Source: Salinibacterium xinjiangense (GTDB taxonomy: Bacteria > Actinomycetota > Actinomycetes > Actinomycetales > Microbacteriaceae). Taken from it: 64,000 nt of DNA. Location: positions 1,192,585 through 1,256,584 of the forward strand of contig NZ_BMLC01000001.1 of NCBI RefSeq assembly GCF_014645015.1, written 5' to 3'. Under the pieces are notes generated by a model. It was not told where the DNA came from and did no database searches. It worked only from the letters and a program-made list of their open reading frames with translations. This document shows, in pieces, positions 34,759 through 44,614 of this stretch. Position 1 is the first letter of the stretch; the number at the start of each line of letters is the position of its first letter. A program made the position numbers and the translations under genes.

Positions 34759-35752
34759 TCGCATCCACCACCACCCGATGGAAGCACGTCGCCCTCTGGG
34801 GCGTCACGGTCTGATGGTCGGCCCTATGGCTCTGGGGTGCGCTCCGATCGCGAACCTCGGCCGAGAGGTGACTCCCGAGGACGCGTATGAAGCGATTCGA
34901 GCGTCATGGGACGCGGGAGCGCGGTACTTCGATGTCGCGCCCCACTACGGTCTCGGGCTCGGGGAGTCCCGCCTGGGTGCCGCTCTTCGCGACAAGCCCC
35001 GCGAAGATTACATTCTCTCGAGCAAGATTGGGCGACTTCTTGTCGAGTCGGGCGACTCTCAAAGCGACGACGAGGGATTTGCTGTCACGACGGCATTGAG
35101 GCGCCGGCGAGACTACTCCCGCGACGGAGTTCGGAGGTCAATCGAGTCGAGCCTCACGCGACTCGGAGTGGACAGGCTTGATATCGTCTTCGTTCACGAT
35201 CCTGACGACTTCCGGGAGATTGCCCTCAAAGAGACTTTCCCCGCCCTTGAGGAGCTTCGCGAGGACGGACTTATCACCTCATATGGAGCGGGGATGAATC
35301 AATCCGAGATGCTCCTTGATTTCGTCATCGAGACTCAATCCGACGTCATGATGTGCGCGGGACGATACACGCTCCTCGACAGATCCGGGGCTGAGCTCAT
35401 GAATGCGGCGATGAGTAGGGACGTTTCGATCGTTGCGGCGGGTGTTTTCAACTCGGGTCTCCTCGCTCGGGATGTGCCGGATGCCAGCGCAACATTCGAC
35501 TATCTTCCGGCACCGTCCGAGCTCTTGGAACGTGCCCGCGGCCTCGCTGAGGTGTGCGCCGATTTCAAAGTTCCGCTCCCGGCTGCCGCAGCTCAATTCC
35601 CCTTACGACACCCCGCCGTCTCGACGGTCTGTCTAGGAGCCCGCACTGCTGAGCAGGCGACCAGAAATGCTGGCCTGTTTGGGGTGGGGATTCCGGAGGC
35701 TCTCTGGGCCGCGATCGATTCGCGTCGCTTCGAGCAGTCATCCTATCAATAG
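34745..35752 (+). CDS. Aldo/keto reductase, probable L-fucose dehydrogenase (block B)
   Basis: 335 residues; the start overlaps the SDR remnant by 14 bases. Motifs 'GARYFDVAPHYGLGLGESRL' (Asp, Tyr), 'ILSSKIGRLLVES' (Lys), 'DIVFVHDPDD' (His) and 'AAGVFNSGLLA' match the block-A enzyme at 17504. Same predicted reaction, sugar C1 oxidation to the lactone. The lactonase gene that block A has is absent here, so a lactone made by this enzyme would depend on the block-A lactonase or on spontaneous opening. Confidence 0.87.
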   Translation: MIMADRIHHHPMEARRPLGRHGLMVGPMALGCAPIANLGREVTPEDAYEAIRASWDAGARYFDVAPHYGLGLGESRLGAALRDKPREDYILSSKIGRLLVESGDSQSDDEGFAVTTALRRRRDYSRDGVRRSIESSLTRLGVDRLDIVFVHDPDDFREIALKETFPALEELREDGLITSYGAGMNQSEMLLDFVIETQSDVMMCAGRYTLLDRSGAELMNAAMSRDVSIVAAGVFNSGLLARDVPDASATFDYLPAPSELLERARGLAEVCADFKVPLPAAAAQFPLRHPAVSTVCLGARTAEQATRNAGLFGVGIPEALWAAIDSRRFEQSSYQ

Positions 35753-35853
35753 CTGTCATTTATGCTGGTGGGCTGCATAAATCTGGCGTTCTTCGGCCTT
35801 GTTCGCTTAACACCTCCTACCTTTAGGATGGTCGGATTGCAGAAAAGAGAAAT

Positions 35854-37128
35854 ATGAGCGTGATCATATCGATGGAGACCAGTGACATCCGGTTTCCTAC
35901 CTCGATGAGTCTGGATGGCTCGGATGCGATGAACCTGGACCCCGACTACTCTGCCGCCTACGTACGGATCCGTACCGACGACCCCGACGAGCTCGAAGGA
36001 CACGGGCTTGTATTCACGATCGGTCGCGGCAACGAGGTCCAGATCGCGGCGATCAGGGCGGTGGAGCACCACCTTCTTGGCCGTGACGTCGAGGAGTTGC
36101 TTTCGGACATGGGTGCCACTTCCCAGCTGATGATGACCGACTCGCAGCTGCGATGGCTTGGGCCTGAAAAGGGAGTGATGCACATGGCGATCGGTGCAGT
36201 GGTGAACGCGCTGTGGGATCTTCGTGCGAAGCGCGAGGGCAAGCCCCTCTGGAGGGTCCTGTCGGACCTCTCCCCCGAGGAGATCGTCAAATTGGTGGAT
36301 TTTCGGTACTTGGGAAACGCTCTCACGCGTGACGAGGCGCTCGAAATCCTCCACCGAGCTCTTCCCTACCGGCAGTCGCGGGTGAATGAACTGCTCACCG
36401 CTGGTTACCCGGCGTACACCACCACTCCGGGATGGCTCGGCTACGACGACGCCAAGCTGGATCGTCTCGCTAGGGAAGCCGTTGCCGCTGGATTTCGGCA
36501 AATCAAGCTCAAGGTGGGAGCAAGCGTCGACGACGACATCCGAAGGCTCGGAATCGCGAGGGCTGCCGTGGGCTCAGAGGTCAAGATCGCGATTGACGCC
36601 AACCAACGTTGGGAACCGCAGGAGGCGATCGATTGGGTGGGTCGGTTGGCCGAGTTCGATATCGCGTGGGTCGAGGAGCCGACTAGTCCGGATGACGTTA
36701 TTGGTCACGCTCAGATCGCAGAGGCCATCTCCCCCATCCCTGTCGCCTCGGGTGAGCACATTCACAACAGGGTTATGTTCAAGCAGTTTCTCCAGGCGCA
36801 GTCTCTCTCGGTTCTGCAGCTCGACGCGACCCGCGTCGGCGGTGTCAACGAGAACGTTGCCATCCTTCTTCTCGCCGCAAAATTCGGCCTGCGAGTGCGC
36901 CCGCACGCCGGTGGAGTGGGTCTATGCGAACTCGTCCAGCACCTCTCTATGTTCGATCTCGTCTCGGTTTCGGGGTCCTCGGAGAGCAGGATGATCGAGT
37001 ACGTCGATCACCTGCACGAGCATTTCGTCGACCCGGTCGTGATCAAGGACGGTCAATACATTGCGCCGATGATGCCTGGTTCGGGCGCCGAGATGTACGC
37101 GCACAGTCGGATCGCATTTAGTGTTTGA
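35854..37128 (+). CDS. L-fuconate dehydratase (enolase superfamily), block B
   Basis: 424 residues, close to the usual family length. Motifs '[20 protein letters not shown]', '[14 protein letters not shown]', '[12 protein letters not shown]', '[17 protein letters not shown]' and '[20 protein letters not shown]' are complete, so the enzyme should be active. It mirrors block A without the C-terminal extension. No operator dyad is seen in the 101 bases upstream, so it may be read through from the AKR gene. It overlaps the DUF5703 gene by 8 bases. Confidence 0.9.
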   Translation: MSVIISMETSDIRFPTSMSLDGSDAMNLDPDYSAAYVRIRTDDPDELEGHGLVFTIGRGNEVQIAAIRAVEHHLLGRDVEELLSDMGATSQLMMTDSQLRWLGPEKGVMHMAIGAVVNALWDLRAKREGKPLWRVLSDLSPEEIVKLVDFRYLGNALTRDEALEILHRALPYRQSRVNELLTAGYPAYTTTPGWLGYDDAKLDRLAREAVAAGFRQIKLKVGASVDDDIRRLGIARAAVGSEVKIAIDANQRWEPQEAIDWVGRLAEFDIAWVEEPTSPDDVIGHAQIAEAISPIPVASGEHIHNRVMFKQFLQAQSLSVLQLDATRVGGVNENVAILLLAAKFGLRVRPHAGGVGLCELVQHLSMFDLVSVSGSSESRMIEYVDHLHEHFVDPVVIKDGQYIAPMMPGSGAEMYAHSRIAFSV

Positions 37129-39439
37129 TCCTGTCGACCCGCTCGCCACGGTTGACGAGTGCAGCCCGATCTTCCACGGAGTTGGGGCGTCGGACCGTGG
37201 GTCCATCCCCATTGGTAATGGCGAACTCTGTGCCAATGTCTGGGTGGAGTCGGACGGCCTCCATTTTTATCTTGCTAGGTCCGATGCCCTGAGCGAACTC
37301 GACCGGACTCTTAAACTCGGCGAGTTCGTGGTCGGAGCTGTTCCCAATCCCTTTGACCAAGCGAGCCGCATCACCCAGGCACTGCAACTGCGGTCGGGCT
37401 CCATTGAGGTCGTGGTGGCCGGCGATCAAGGTGACGTGCACATCCAGTTCTTCATCGACGCCCAAGAGAACGACGCGTTCGTTCGTTTCCGGTCCGATGT
37501 CGAGCGGGACTTCTGGGTTGAACTACGGCAGTGGCGCACCGAGGCGAACTGGGTAACGGCGTCAGCCTCTATGTTCTGGGGAGACGAGGACCAGTCAGGC
37601 GCGCCGGGACTCGCTGAGGTGAGAGAATCCGCAGACGCGGTGGAGAGCCTCCCCGACGGGGTGCTCTGCTATCACGCGAACGGCGCGACGATCGTTCCTC
37701 ACATTATTAGTCTCCACGGCCTCGACAGCGCAGCCGAGGCCGTTCCTGATCTGTTGACCGGGCGAACATTTGGGACTTTCCTCTGCACTGACCGTCCTTC
37801 GGAGGTAGTCGGGCCTCGGTTGACTGTGCGGCGCGCGCACAGTGTGAACGCGAGAGTCTCGACATTCAGTTCCCAAACAGGGCGACCGGCGCTCCATGTT
37901 TCCGAGGCTCGGCGAAGGCCTATCAACCTGGACGAGTGCCGTGAGCGTACAGCGCAATTCTGGATCGATTACTGGCGACGGAGCTGGATCGTCGTGCGCG
38001 GTGACGTGGGGACCCAGGCCGCAATGACCGACGAAGTTCGAAAGGCTTCACAGGGCAATTCGCTCCCGAAGTTGACCGCCACAGCGGCGTCCGCCGTGAC
38101 TCAAGCCTATGTACTCTCGAAATGGATGAACGCGTGCGGGTCCCGCGGCGCGATGCCCATCCGATACAACGGTGCACTTTTCACCACGATGCCCGGTGGC
38201 GGCAAGCACCTCGCGCTCGAGTCGTTCGGCGAAACATTCACGGCGGAGCCTCTGGGCCACCCCACGATTCATTCGAATCCCGACGAGCGCTCATGGACCA
38301 TTGAGCATTTGTGGCAGAACTTGAGGCTTCCGTACTACACCCTGCTCGCTCAGGGCGAGCCCGACGCTCTGCTTCCACTGTTTGCCTACTTCAGGCGATT
38401 CTGGGGAGTAAATCGTGCGCGAGCTCGGCTGCACTACCAAGCCCAAGGTCAATGGAACACCGAGATGACGCTGAGCTGCGGTCTGCAATCGCCGGGAATT
38501 TACGGGCTCGACAGGTCAGACGTTGCCGCCGGCTACGCGAAGAATCGATGGGGTGGAGCAATCAATCTCTCGCCGGGTCTGGAACTCTGCAAGCTCCAGT
38601 TCGATTACTGGCGCTTCACCGCCGATGATGTTTTCCTCGAGCGAGAGGTCCTTCCCTATGCTCAGGACCTGATCGACTTCGCGCTTTCCTTCTACGGGAA
38701 CAGTGAAGGCGCACAGATCGAGTTTGGACCATTGAACTCGCTCGAGACCTACTTCGACACCACAAATCCCGTGGCGGTGGTGGCGGGCTTCCATCGACTC
38801 TTGCAGGACCTCCTTGGACTGCCAGCTCATATATCGATCGATCGCCGGTCGCTGGAATCCTTCCGTGACGCGCTGCCTGCGATTCCGACGGAGACCGACA
38901 GTTTCGGACAGACTTCGATCGCTCCAGCGAGCCAGTATGAGGCCCGCAGGATGAATGTAGAGAATCCCGAGCTGTATTGCGTGTTCCCTTTCGACCTTCG
39001 AAATTCGATCGGCTCGGATCTTCTCATGCATACGTGGGACAAGTGTTTGGAGAAGAGTGGGGTCTTCCGGCCGCGAGTGATCGGCGAGGAGCTGGGTGCG
39101 CCCTGTTTCGCAGGGTGGCAGTACATGGGGCCCGTGGCGGCAATGCTTGGTCGGCTGGATCTTGCCGCGCATGCGCTCGAATCGAACGCGGCGCTGTCGA
39201 ACCCGGGATTCGCGTTTCCCGCAATGTGGGGACCGGTCTACGACGCGGTACCTGACACCGACCACGGGGCCAACATTGTGAACACCCTGCAAGCCATCGT
39301 GCTTCAGTCCGTGTCGGATCCCGAGTCCAGACTCCGACTGCCGAGCGATTGGACCATCGACTTCAAATTGTTCCAGCCGAACGGCTCAGCGGTCCAGGGA
39401 ACAGTAACGCACGAAAGTATGAGGCTGTCCGCCCTCTAG
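37121..39439 (+). CDS. DUF5703-domain glycoside-hydrolase-like protein
   Basis: 772 residues with a GTG start at 37121. The N-terminal '[20 protein letters not shown]' and '[20 protein letters not shown]' match the DUF5703 N-terminal domain; the central part '[20 protein letters not shown]' and '[20 protein letters not shown]' looks like an alpha/alpha six-hairpin barrel, as in GH95-type enzymes. No signal peptide. It is the last gene of a plus-strand fucose operon and translationally coupled to the fuconate dehydratase, so it probably releases a fucose-like sugar from imported glycans. The reaction has to be treated as unknown. Confidence 0.72.
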   Translation: MFDPVDPLATVDECSPIFHGVGASDRGSIPIGNGELCANVWVESDGLHFYLARSDALSELDRTLKLGEFVVGAVPNPFDQASRITQALQLRSGSIEVVVAGDQGDVHIQFFIDAQENDAFVRFRSDVERDFWVELRQWRTEANWVTASASMFWGDEDQSGAPGLAEVRESADAVESLPDGVLCYHANGATIVPHIISLHGLDSAAEAVPDLLTGRTFGTFLCTDRPSEVVGPRLTVRRAHSVNARVSTFSSQTGRPALHVSEARRRPINLDECRERTAQFWIDYWRRSWIVVRGDVGTQAAMTDEVRKASQGNSLPKLTATAASAVTQAYVLSKWMNACGSRGAMPIRYNGALFTTMPGGGKHLALESFGETFTAEPLGHPTIHSNPDERSWTIEHLWQNLRLPYYTLLAQGEPDALLPLFAYFRRFWGVNRARARLHYQAQGQWNTEMTLSCGLQSPGIYGLDRSDVAAGYAKNRWGGAINLSPGLELCKLQFDYWRFTADDVFLEREVLPYAQDLIDFALSFYGNSEGAQIEFGPLNSLETYFDTTNPVAVVAGFHRLLQDLLGLPAHISIDRRSLESFRDALPAIPTETDSFGQTSIAPASQYEARRMNVENPELYCVFPFDLRNSIGSDLLMHTWDKCLEKSGVFRPRVIGEELGAPCFAGWQYMGPVAAMLGRLDLAAHALESNAALSNPGFAFPAMWGPVYDAVPDTDHGANIVNTLQAIVLQSVSDPESRLRLPSDWTIDFKLFQPNGSAVQGTVTHESMRLSAL

Positions 39440-40125
39440 AGGAGCCGCGCGATGTCGATGTTGTCCCTCAACCACCGCTCCACTCCAGCCACGTGTGCCA
39501 TAGCAAGAGCCTCGGCGAGGCGAGAGTCGCCAATCTCGAGAGACTCGATTATTGCGCGGTGCTCAGCGAGGGTTTGCTCGACGGCATCCGACTGTGTTAG
39601 TCCGCGCCAGATCCTGGCGCGAACCGTGTTGCTGGAGAGCGACTGAGCGAGGGCCGACAAGTACGTGTTGCCTGAGGCCGCAGCGATCTGGGCGTGGAAC
39701 TCCAGATCGTGCTCTACCAATTCTTCGACCGAGTTAGCAGTGTCCGCTAAAGCGACGTGATCCCGGAGCGCCTGGATCTGCGCCGGCGTTATCCTGTTCG
39801 CCGCCATCCCAGCGGCGGCGCCCTCCCAGATGCGTCTGACTTCGAAGAGCTCGATGACCGAGCTATCGGTGTGGAGATCCACGACGAACGTGATCGCTTC
39901 GACGAGTAATCGAGGCTCCAGACTGGTGACGTAGGTGCCGTCTCCCTGACGCACGTCGAGGACCCGGATGACCTCGAGCGCCTTGATAGCTTCTCGCATC
40001 GAATTGCGAGACAGCCCGAGTCGCTCACTGAGTTCTTTCTCCGGGGGAAGACGGTCGCCCGGACCGAGCTCACCTGAGATGATCATCGCCTTGATTTGAG
40101 TTATCGCTTCGTCGGTAACCGCCAT
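39436..40125 (-). CDS. FadR-subfamily GntR regulator (fucose block B)
   Basis: 229 residues, a close paralogue of the regulator at 18512: 'ISGELGPGDRLPPEKELSER', 'LGLSRNSMREAIKALEVIRV', then FCD-domain 'DLEFHAQIAAASGNTYLSAL'. The stop overlaps the convergent DUF5703 gene by 4 bases. A near-perfect copy of the dyad lies 14 bases before its start, which suggests autoregulation. With the block-A regulator also intact, two related proteins may compete for the same sites. Confidence 0.92.
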   Translation of the reverse strand: MAVTDEAITQIKAMIISGELGPGDRLPPEKELSERLGLSRNSMREAIKALEVIRVLDVRQGDGTYVTSLEPRLLVEAITFVVDLHTDSSVIELFEVRRIWEGAAAGMAANRITPAQIQALRDHVALADTANSVEELVEHDLEFHAQIAAASGNTYLSALAQSLSSNTVRARIWRGLTQSDAVEQTLAEHRAIIESLEIGDSRLAEALAMAHVAGVERWLRDNIDIARLL

Positions 40126-40138
40126 AGCAAAACCTTAC

Positions 40139-40149
40139 ACATCCGATGG
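40139..40149. promoter_or_regulatory. Operator candidate ACATCCGATGG (regulator gene B)
   Basis: One mismatch to the dyad; located in the promoter of the FadR-type regulator B. Confidence 0.55.
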
Positions 40150-40178
40150 TTGGTGGGCGCCGTACGGTTGGGCTGTCG

Positions 40179-41021
40179 CTATCCCTTCGTGGAGCCAGAG
40201 GTGAGCCCGCTGATGAAGCTCCGCTGAAGGGCAAGGAACAGGATTAAAAGGGGCACACTGGCCACGAACATATACGCGAATGTTGTCCCGAAGTCCGAGG
40301 TGTACTGGCCGAGTGTTCGATAGAGCCCCGCCATGATCGTGGTGCCGGTGGCCGGGCCCAGGAGGATCAGAGGATTCACGAAGTCATTCCAGACCCACAC
40401 GCTGACGAAGATCGCCACCGAAGCGGCAGCCGGGCGCGTCAATGGGAAGATGATCAAGAAGAAGCTACGCAACGGCCCCGCTCCATCGATGCTTGCCGAC
40501 TCGTCCAGCTCCTTCGGGATACTCCGCACGAAGCGCGAGAAGATCAGCACCGAAAAAGGAACGAAAAAGCCCACATCGCTGATGATGAGAGCCGCATAGG
40601 TACCCATGATGCCAAGACCTCGGAAAGTCTGAGTCAGGGGGATAAGCAGAACCTGCGCCGGCACGGCCAGTCCCAGCAGAAGCGTGAGCATCAGAACCCG
40701 TGTCGCGGCCGAGTCATGCCTGGCGACGTAGTAGCCCAGCATGGCACCAAGAAGCACAACGAGAGTAACGACGGTCAAGGTGATGAGGCTCGTTCGCAAG
40801 AGGGTTGGCGGGATGTCTGATTCGGGGTTCGTGAGCACATTTATGACGTTGCCCATGGTGAATGGCGCCGGTGCACCGCCCGGATCGGCGATAATCTGCT
40901 CGTTGGTTTTGAACGTATTGATGATCGCGAGGTAGAGCGGCAGCGCATAGGCGGCAATCGCTGCGATTGCAACGATGTAGCGCATCGGAGAAGCGTGATC
41001 GGGATCGTAACGGTGCGTCAT
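40179..41021 (-). CDS. MalG-type sugar ABC permease (block B, intact)
   Basis: 280 residues with six predicted membrane segments. EAA loop: 'DESASIDGAGPLRSFFLIIF'. N-terminal 'LPLYLAIINTFKTNEQI' and C-terminal 'RSFISGLTSGSTKG' match the broken block-A copy. Part of a carbohydrate-uptake CUT1-type importer with the next two genes. No ATPase gene is present in the cluster, so a shared MsmK/MalK-like ATPase encoded elsewhere is expected, as is common in actinobacteria. Confidence 0.92.
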   Translation of the reverse strand: MTHRYDPDHASPMRYIVAIAAIAAYALPLYLAIINTFKTNEQIIADPGGAPAPFTMGNVINVLTNPESDIPPTLLRTSLITLTVVTLVVLLGAMLGYYVARHDSAATRVLMLTLLLGLAVPAQVLLIPLTQTFRGLGIMGTYAALIISDVGFFVPFSVLIFSRFVRSIPKELDESASIDGAGPLRSFFLIIFPLTRPAAASVAIFVSVWVWNDFVNPLILLGPATGTTIMAGLYRTLGQYTSDFGTTFAYMFVASVPLLILFLALQRSFISGLTSGSTKG

Positions 41022-41025
41022 GTTC

Positions 41026-41916
41026 CTACTTCTCCCGCTTGGCGCTGATGGTGTAGCCCACGACGGAGATGAGCACGATGATGGAGAGCAGGATTATTGC
41101 CTGCGCGTTTGCAAATCCTGCCCGGTTCTCCTCAAAGCCGTGGCGGAGGATCTGAAGGGCGGGTGTGTCCGTGGCCCCAGCCGGACCTCCGCCCGTGAGC
41201 ACGGCCGACACGTCGTAGCTCTTCACACCTCCGATGATCATCATCGTGGAAACGACGAATAACGACGGCTGAAGCAGCGGCCATGTGATGGCCCGGAACG
41301 TGCGGACGGGACCAGCGCCGTCAACCGATGCCGCCTCGAGGAGCTCGGACGGTATGGACTGGAGGCCCGCCAGGTAGACGACCGTCGAGAATCCGATCGA
41401 GGGCCATCCGCTGATAAAGATGACGCTCGCCTGTGCAGCGAGGGGAGTGCCCAGCCAGCTCGTCTGGAGCTCCGCGAGGCCGAGGAGCCCCAGGGTGTTG
41501 TTGAGAACTCCCTTGTCGGTCAGGATGGTAGACCAGATATAGGCGAGCACGACGCCGCTGAGGATCGACGGAACGAACGCGATCGTGCGCAGTCCGTTGA
41601 AGACCCGGCGACGACGGTTGAGAAGAAGGGCAAGGAGCAAACCCCCGATATTCGCGGCCAGAAGCAGGTAGACGGTTAGGACTGAGGTGAAACCCAACGC
41701 GCTCCAGAAGTCGGGATCGGTCAGCACGTCCCGGTAGTTGTCCAGACCGACGAATGGTCCCTTTGACGTTAGGAGGTTGAAGTCGAGAAGGGAGTATCTG
41801 ATCGCGAGGGTGAGGGGGATGATGACCGCCACCGCGTACAGCGCGATGCCGGGTAGGCCCAGAACCGCGAAGGTTTGCGCTCCGTTCAACCGCTGGCGAC
41901 TCAAGAACTTAGACAT
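41026..41916 (-). CDS. MalF-type sugar ABC permease (block B, intact)
   Basis: 296 residues, six membrane segments. 'LPGIALYAVAVIIPLTLAIR' opens the first one; the EAA loop is 'EAASVDGAGPVRTFRAITWP'. The stop lies 4 bases before the MalG-type start. It pairs with that protein to form the channel. Intact at both positions where the block-A gene has a frameshift and a stop. Confidence 0.92.
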   Translation of the reverse strand: MSKFLSRQRLNGAQTFAVLGLPGIALYAVAVIIPLTLAIRYSLLDFNLLTSKGPFVGLDNYRDVLTDPDFWSALGFTSVLTVYLLLAANIGGLLLALLLNRRRRVFNGLRTIAFVPSILSGVVLAYIWSTILTDKGVLNNTLGLLGLAELQTSWLGTPLAAQASVIFISGWPSIGFSTVVYLAGLQSIPSELLEAASVDGAGPVRTFRAITWPLLQPSLFVVSTMMIIGGVKSYDVSAVLTGGGPAGATDTPALQILRHGFEENRAGFANAQAIILLSIIVLISVVGYTISAKREK

Positions 41917-42039
41917 GGTTGTGTATTTCTCTTCCTACGAACGATCGACGGCCGAAGATGGCAGATGTTCGATTGTCTCGAATGGCGCAGCCGGGACCGG
42001 GTATTGAGCGCCCGGTCCCGGCTGTTTAGCTGTCGCCGT

Positions 42040-43305
42040 CTACTTCGAGAGCGTCGCCCAAGCGTCGTCCAGCGCCTTCACGAAGTCAGCCGATGAGCCT
42101 CCACCGATAAGAGCCTGGATCGCCTTGTCGTACTCGCCGGTCCAACCCGACGGGGCCATGTCGTCTCCGCTGAGTGTGTTCGGGAATCCGTACACCTGCT
42201 TGATCGACTTGTCCTCGTATAGCTTGAGGCCATCCAGAGTTGCCTGCGTGGTCCCCTCCGGAGGCGTGATGCCATCAATAACCGGGAACTGAGCGTCGTT
42301 CTTCATCTGAACCTCCTGAAGCGAAGTTAGTCCGGCCAGGGCAACCGCGACCTTCCTGGCCTCTTCGGGGTGCGCGGTTGTTGCGGAAATGTACAGCGAC
42401 GGGCCGATGACAGTCGGCAAGATCGGAGTTCCATCGTCGGTCGGCATAGAGAAGACACCGGGGGTGAAGACGTCAGACTTGACACCGCCCCCCCAGCCGC
42501 CCATCGGCCACATCGCGTAGTCACCCGTTGCCCAGGCCGCGTTGGCCTGCGAGTAGTTAATGCTGAGCGCGTCAGAGTTGAAGGAACCAGCGTCGCGCAG
42601 CTCCACGAACTTGTTCACGGCCTTGACGAATTCCGGGTCAGAGAAGCTGACTTTGTCGGCCTTTCGCTGGATGAGCCAGTCCGGGTTCGAACCGAGCACG
42701 TCAGTACAGACCAGCGCGTTGAGGAGGAACTCCGTCGACCAGGTGTCGGAACCACTGGACAGCAGGAAGGGGGTCTTCCCGTTCGCCTTGATCGCCGCGG
42801 CGGCGTCGACCAACTCGTCGAAGGTCGTCGGCACACCCACGCCCGCTGCGTCGAAGGCGTCTGGGTTGTAGAAGACACCTGGGTAGATGAAGGTGCCGTT
42901 CGCCAGACTGTACTGCTTGCCATCTACGGCATTGAAGCCCGCGGGGATATTCAGCCCCTCGAAGTCAGACGCCTCATAGGGAAGGAGAGCACCGGCGTCG
43001 ACGAAGTCCGTCAGCGGTACATCCCACAGAATGTCCGGCAACTGGCCGCTGGCCAGAAGTTGCTTCGCATACCCCTGGCGGTCAAGATCCGGCGTGTACA
43101 GGAGCTCAATCTTGATGTTGGGATTCTCCGCCTCGATGTCGGCGACGGCCTTCTCCCACGTCTCCTTAGTCACATTGGGGCTCGTGTAAGTCAGGAAGCT
43201 GAGCTTCACCTCTTCGGCCGGAGCCGCGGGCGCGCAGCCCGAAAGTGCAAGTGCCATTACGGCGGTAACAGCGGCGACCGCACCTGCTTTGCGCAATCTA
43301 TACAT
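42040..43305 (-). CDS. Sugar-binding lipoprotein (block B, intact)
   Basis: 421 residues from ATG 43305, preceded by AAAGGAG. Signal peptide with lipobox 'LALSGCAPAAP'. Solute-binding protein of the bacterial_1 type: 'QGYAKQLLASGQLPDILWDV', 'FDAAGVGVPTTFDELVDAAA', 'WATGDYAMWPMGGWGGG'. Likely ligand is a fucosylated oligosaccharide or free fucose, judged from the cytoplasmic glycosidases in both blocks. First gene of the transporter operon, with an operator dyad about 100 bases upstream. Confidence 0.92.
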   Translation of the reverse strand: MYRLRKAGAVAAVTAVMALALSGCAPAAPAEEVKLSFLTYTSPNVTKETWEKAVADIEAENPNIKIELLYTPDLDRQGYAKQLLASGQLPDILWDVPLTDFVDAGALLPYEASDFEGLNIPAGFNAVDGKQYSLANGTFIYPGVFYNPDAFDAAGVGVPTTFDELVDAAAAIKANGKTPFLLSSGSDTWSTEFLLNALVCTDVLGSNPDWLIQRKADKVSFSDPEFVKAVNKFVELRDAGSFNSDALSINYSQANAAWATGDYAMWPMGGWGGGVKSDVFTPGVFSMPTDDGTPILPTVIGPSLYISATTAHPEEARKVAVALAGLTSLQEVQMKNDAQFPVIDGITPPEGTTQATLDGLKLYEDKSIKQVYGFPNTLSGDDMAPSGWTGEYDKAIQALIGGGSSADFVKALDDAWATLSK

Positions 43306-43401
43306 CAATACTCCTTTGGATTGAAATTCAGTCCTCAGACTGGGACATAGTCAGCACGGAGAATTCCCACGCGAACTTGGTGCGATTGTTAGCATGCTCT
43401 T

Positions 43402-43412
43402 TCATCCGATGT
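43402..43412. promoter_or_regulatory. Operator candidate TCATCCGATGT (transporter B)
   Basis: One mismatch to the dyad, upstream of the binding-protein gene. A weaker copy, TCATTGGATGT, lies at 43476-43486. Confidence 0.6.
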
Positions 43413-43429
43413 CTGTCAAGCGGAAAGGT

Positions 43430-44297
43430 GCGCGGAGTGGGAATTGCAGCGGAAAAAGCGGAAAATAACGATTGGTCATTGGATGTATGACTCATGGATA
43501 GGGTCTGGCATCACTGTTCATGGTCTGCTCATACTTCTTCGAACTGGATCTGGAGTCGAGGTGCTGCGGTGGAGCTGAGATCGCGCGGAAGGAACACTGG
43601 GCGGAACGTCCGGCGATCAGCGGGAACCGTCGCCCACCGCAAAACTCGACCGATCTAGATCATCAATTTGATATCTCGGTGGTTCACCTGCCGACACCAG
43701 CAGCATTTGTCCCGCTTGTCACTGAACATCAGTGATTTCACGGGATTAGCGGGTCCGCTGCGTACTTGACGGAAATGCAGGTATCGGGTGGTGCAGGTCA
43801 AGTCCCACAATGGACCAGTGGAGCCGCACAATGAGTGGACTCGAGCGACGCGCGAAGAGCTGGAACCATGGATCATGGTCGCGCAGGGCACTCGTCTTGA
43901 TCGTTTCGCAATCCATAGAATTGGCGCTCCAACCCTGGGCTGATTTCTTCGATCGAGACTTGACGGCGACCCGGTGCACGAGATGACAACTTTCTCTCGG
44001 GGGCACCTCGATGCGGCAGTCGATCGTCTGATCTTATGGGCCGACCACGCCGTTCCTCTGAAATTTCATCCGGACACGATCGTCTCTACAAGCCGGTCGT
44101 GACGAGCTCCTTGGGGGCGCTCGGTGTGACCCATCGCACGTTCGTCGCCCCGGCCTATCCTGAGATGGCGCGGTTCGCAGCTGAGTTTCTCCGGTCGGCT
44201 CTAGCCGGCAGCGGCAGACGTAGCGGTGAACCCCGGCCCCGATCGCGTTGAACGGCTCTGGCGCTCCGAGGCAAGCGCGGCGCACGGCAAGCGCCAC
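43430..44297. other. Decayed accessory DNA, no intact gene
   Basis: Fragments of coding-like sequence remain on the plus strand, e.g. 'YRVVQVKSHNGPVEPHNEW', 'ATREELEPWIMVAQGTRLDR', 'GHLDAAVDRLILWADHAVPL' and 'FVAPAYPEMARFAAEFLRSA', in different frames and cut by stops. No family was identified. It is best seen as one or two dead genes. Confidence 0.4.
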
Positions 44298-44460
44298 CTA
44301 TTCCATGTAGGAGACGAAAAGCTCTCCGTACCGATAGATCCAGTAATTTCGAACGTTCGAATCGTGAAGCAAACACAGTACCCACTGCCAGACGCTCTTG
44401 TGCACGTCCTCATATTGCTGTCGATTTTCGCTCGGGAATACGATTACTGCATAGAGTCAT
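44298..44460 (-). pseudogene. Second broken mutarotase gene fragment (RhaM/DUF718)
   Basis: The minus strand reads 'LYAVIVFPSENRQQYEDVHK', 'SVWQWVLCLLHDSNVRNYWI' and 'YRYGELFVSYME', then TAG at 44298-44300. This is the first 60 or so residues of the RhaM-type mutarotase. The C-terminal 'ADP.T..WW' part is not readable downstream. A weak dyad, TGATCCGATGA (44482-44492), lies just upstream. Confidence 0.75.
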
Positions 44461-44544
44461 CGTATATCTGCTCCCTGTATTTGATCCGATGAAACAGTAG
44501 CGAGCGGGTTCATCAGCGCTCTTTTTCAGCGTTTCCCTTGTTAT

Positions 44545-44555
44545 CCATCCGATGT
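44545..44555. promoter_or_regulatory. Operator candidate CCATCCGATGT (secreted GH29-like gene)
   Basis: One mismatch to the dyad, 59 bases upstream of the start codon at 44615. Confidence 0.6.
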
Positions 44556-44614
44556 TTATGGATGATATCGGTAAACGTCTCGGTTCAGTCCGCGCACCAG
44601 GAGGAGAGTCAACG

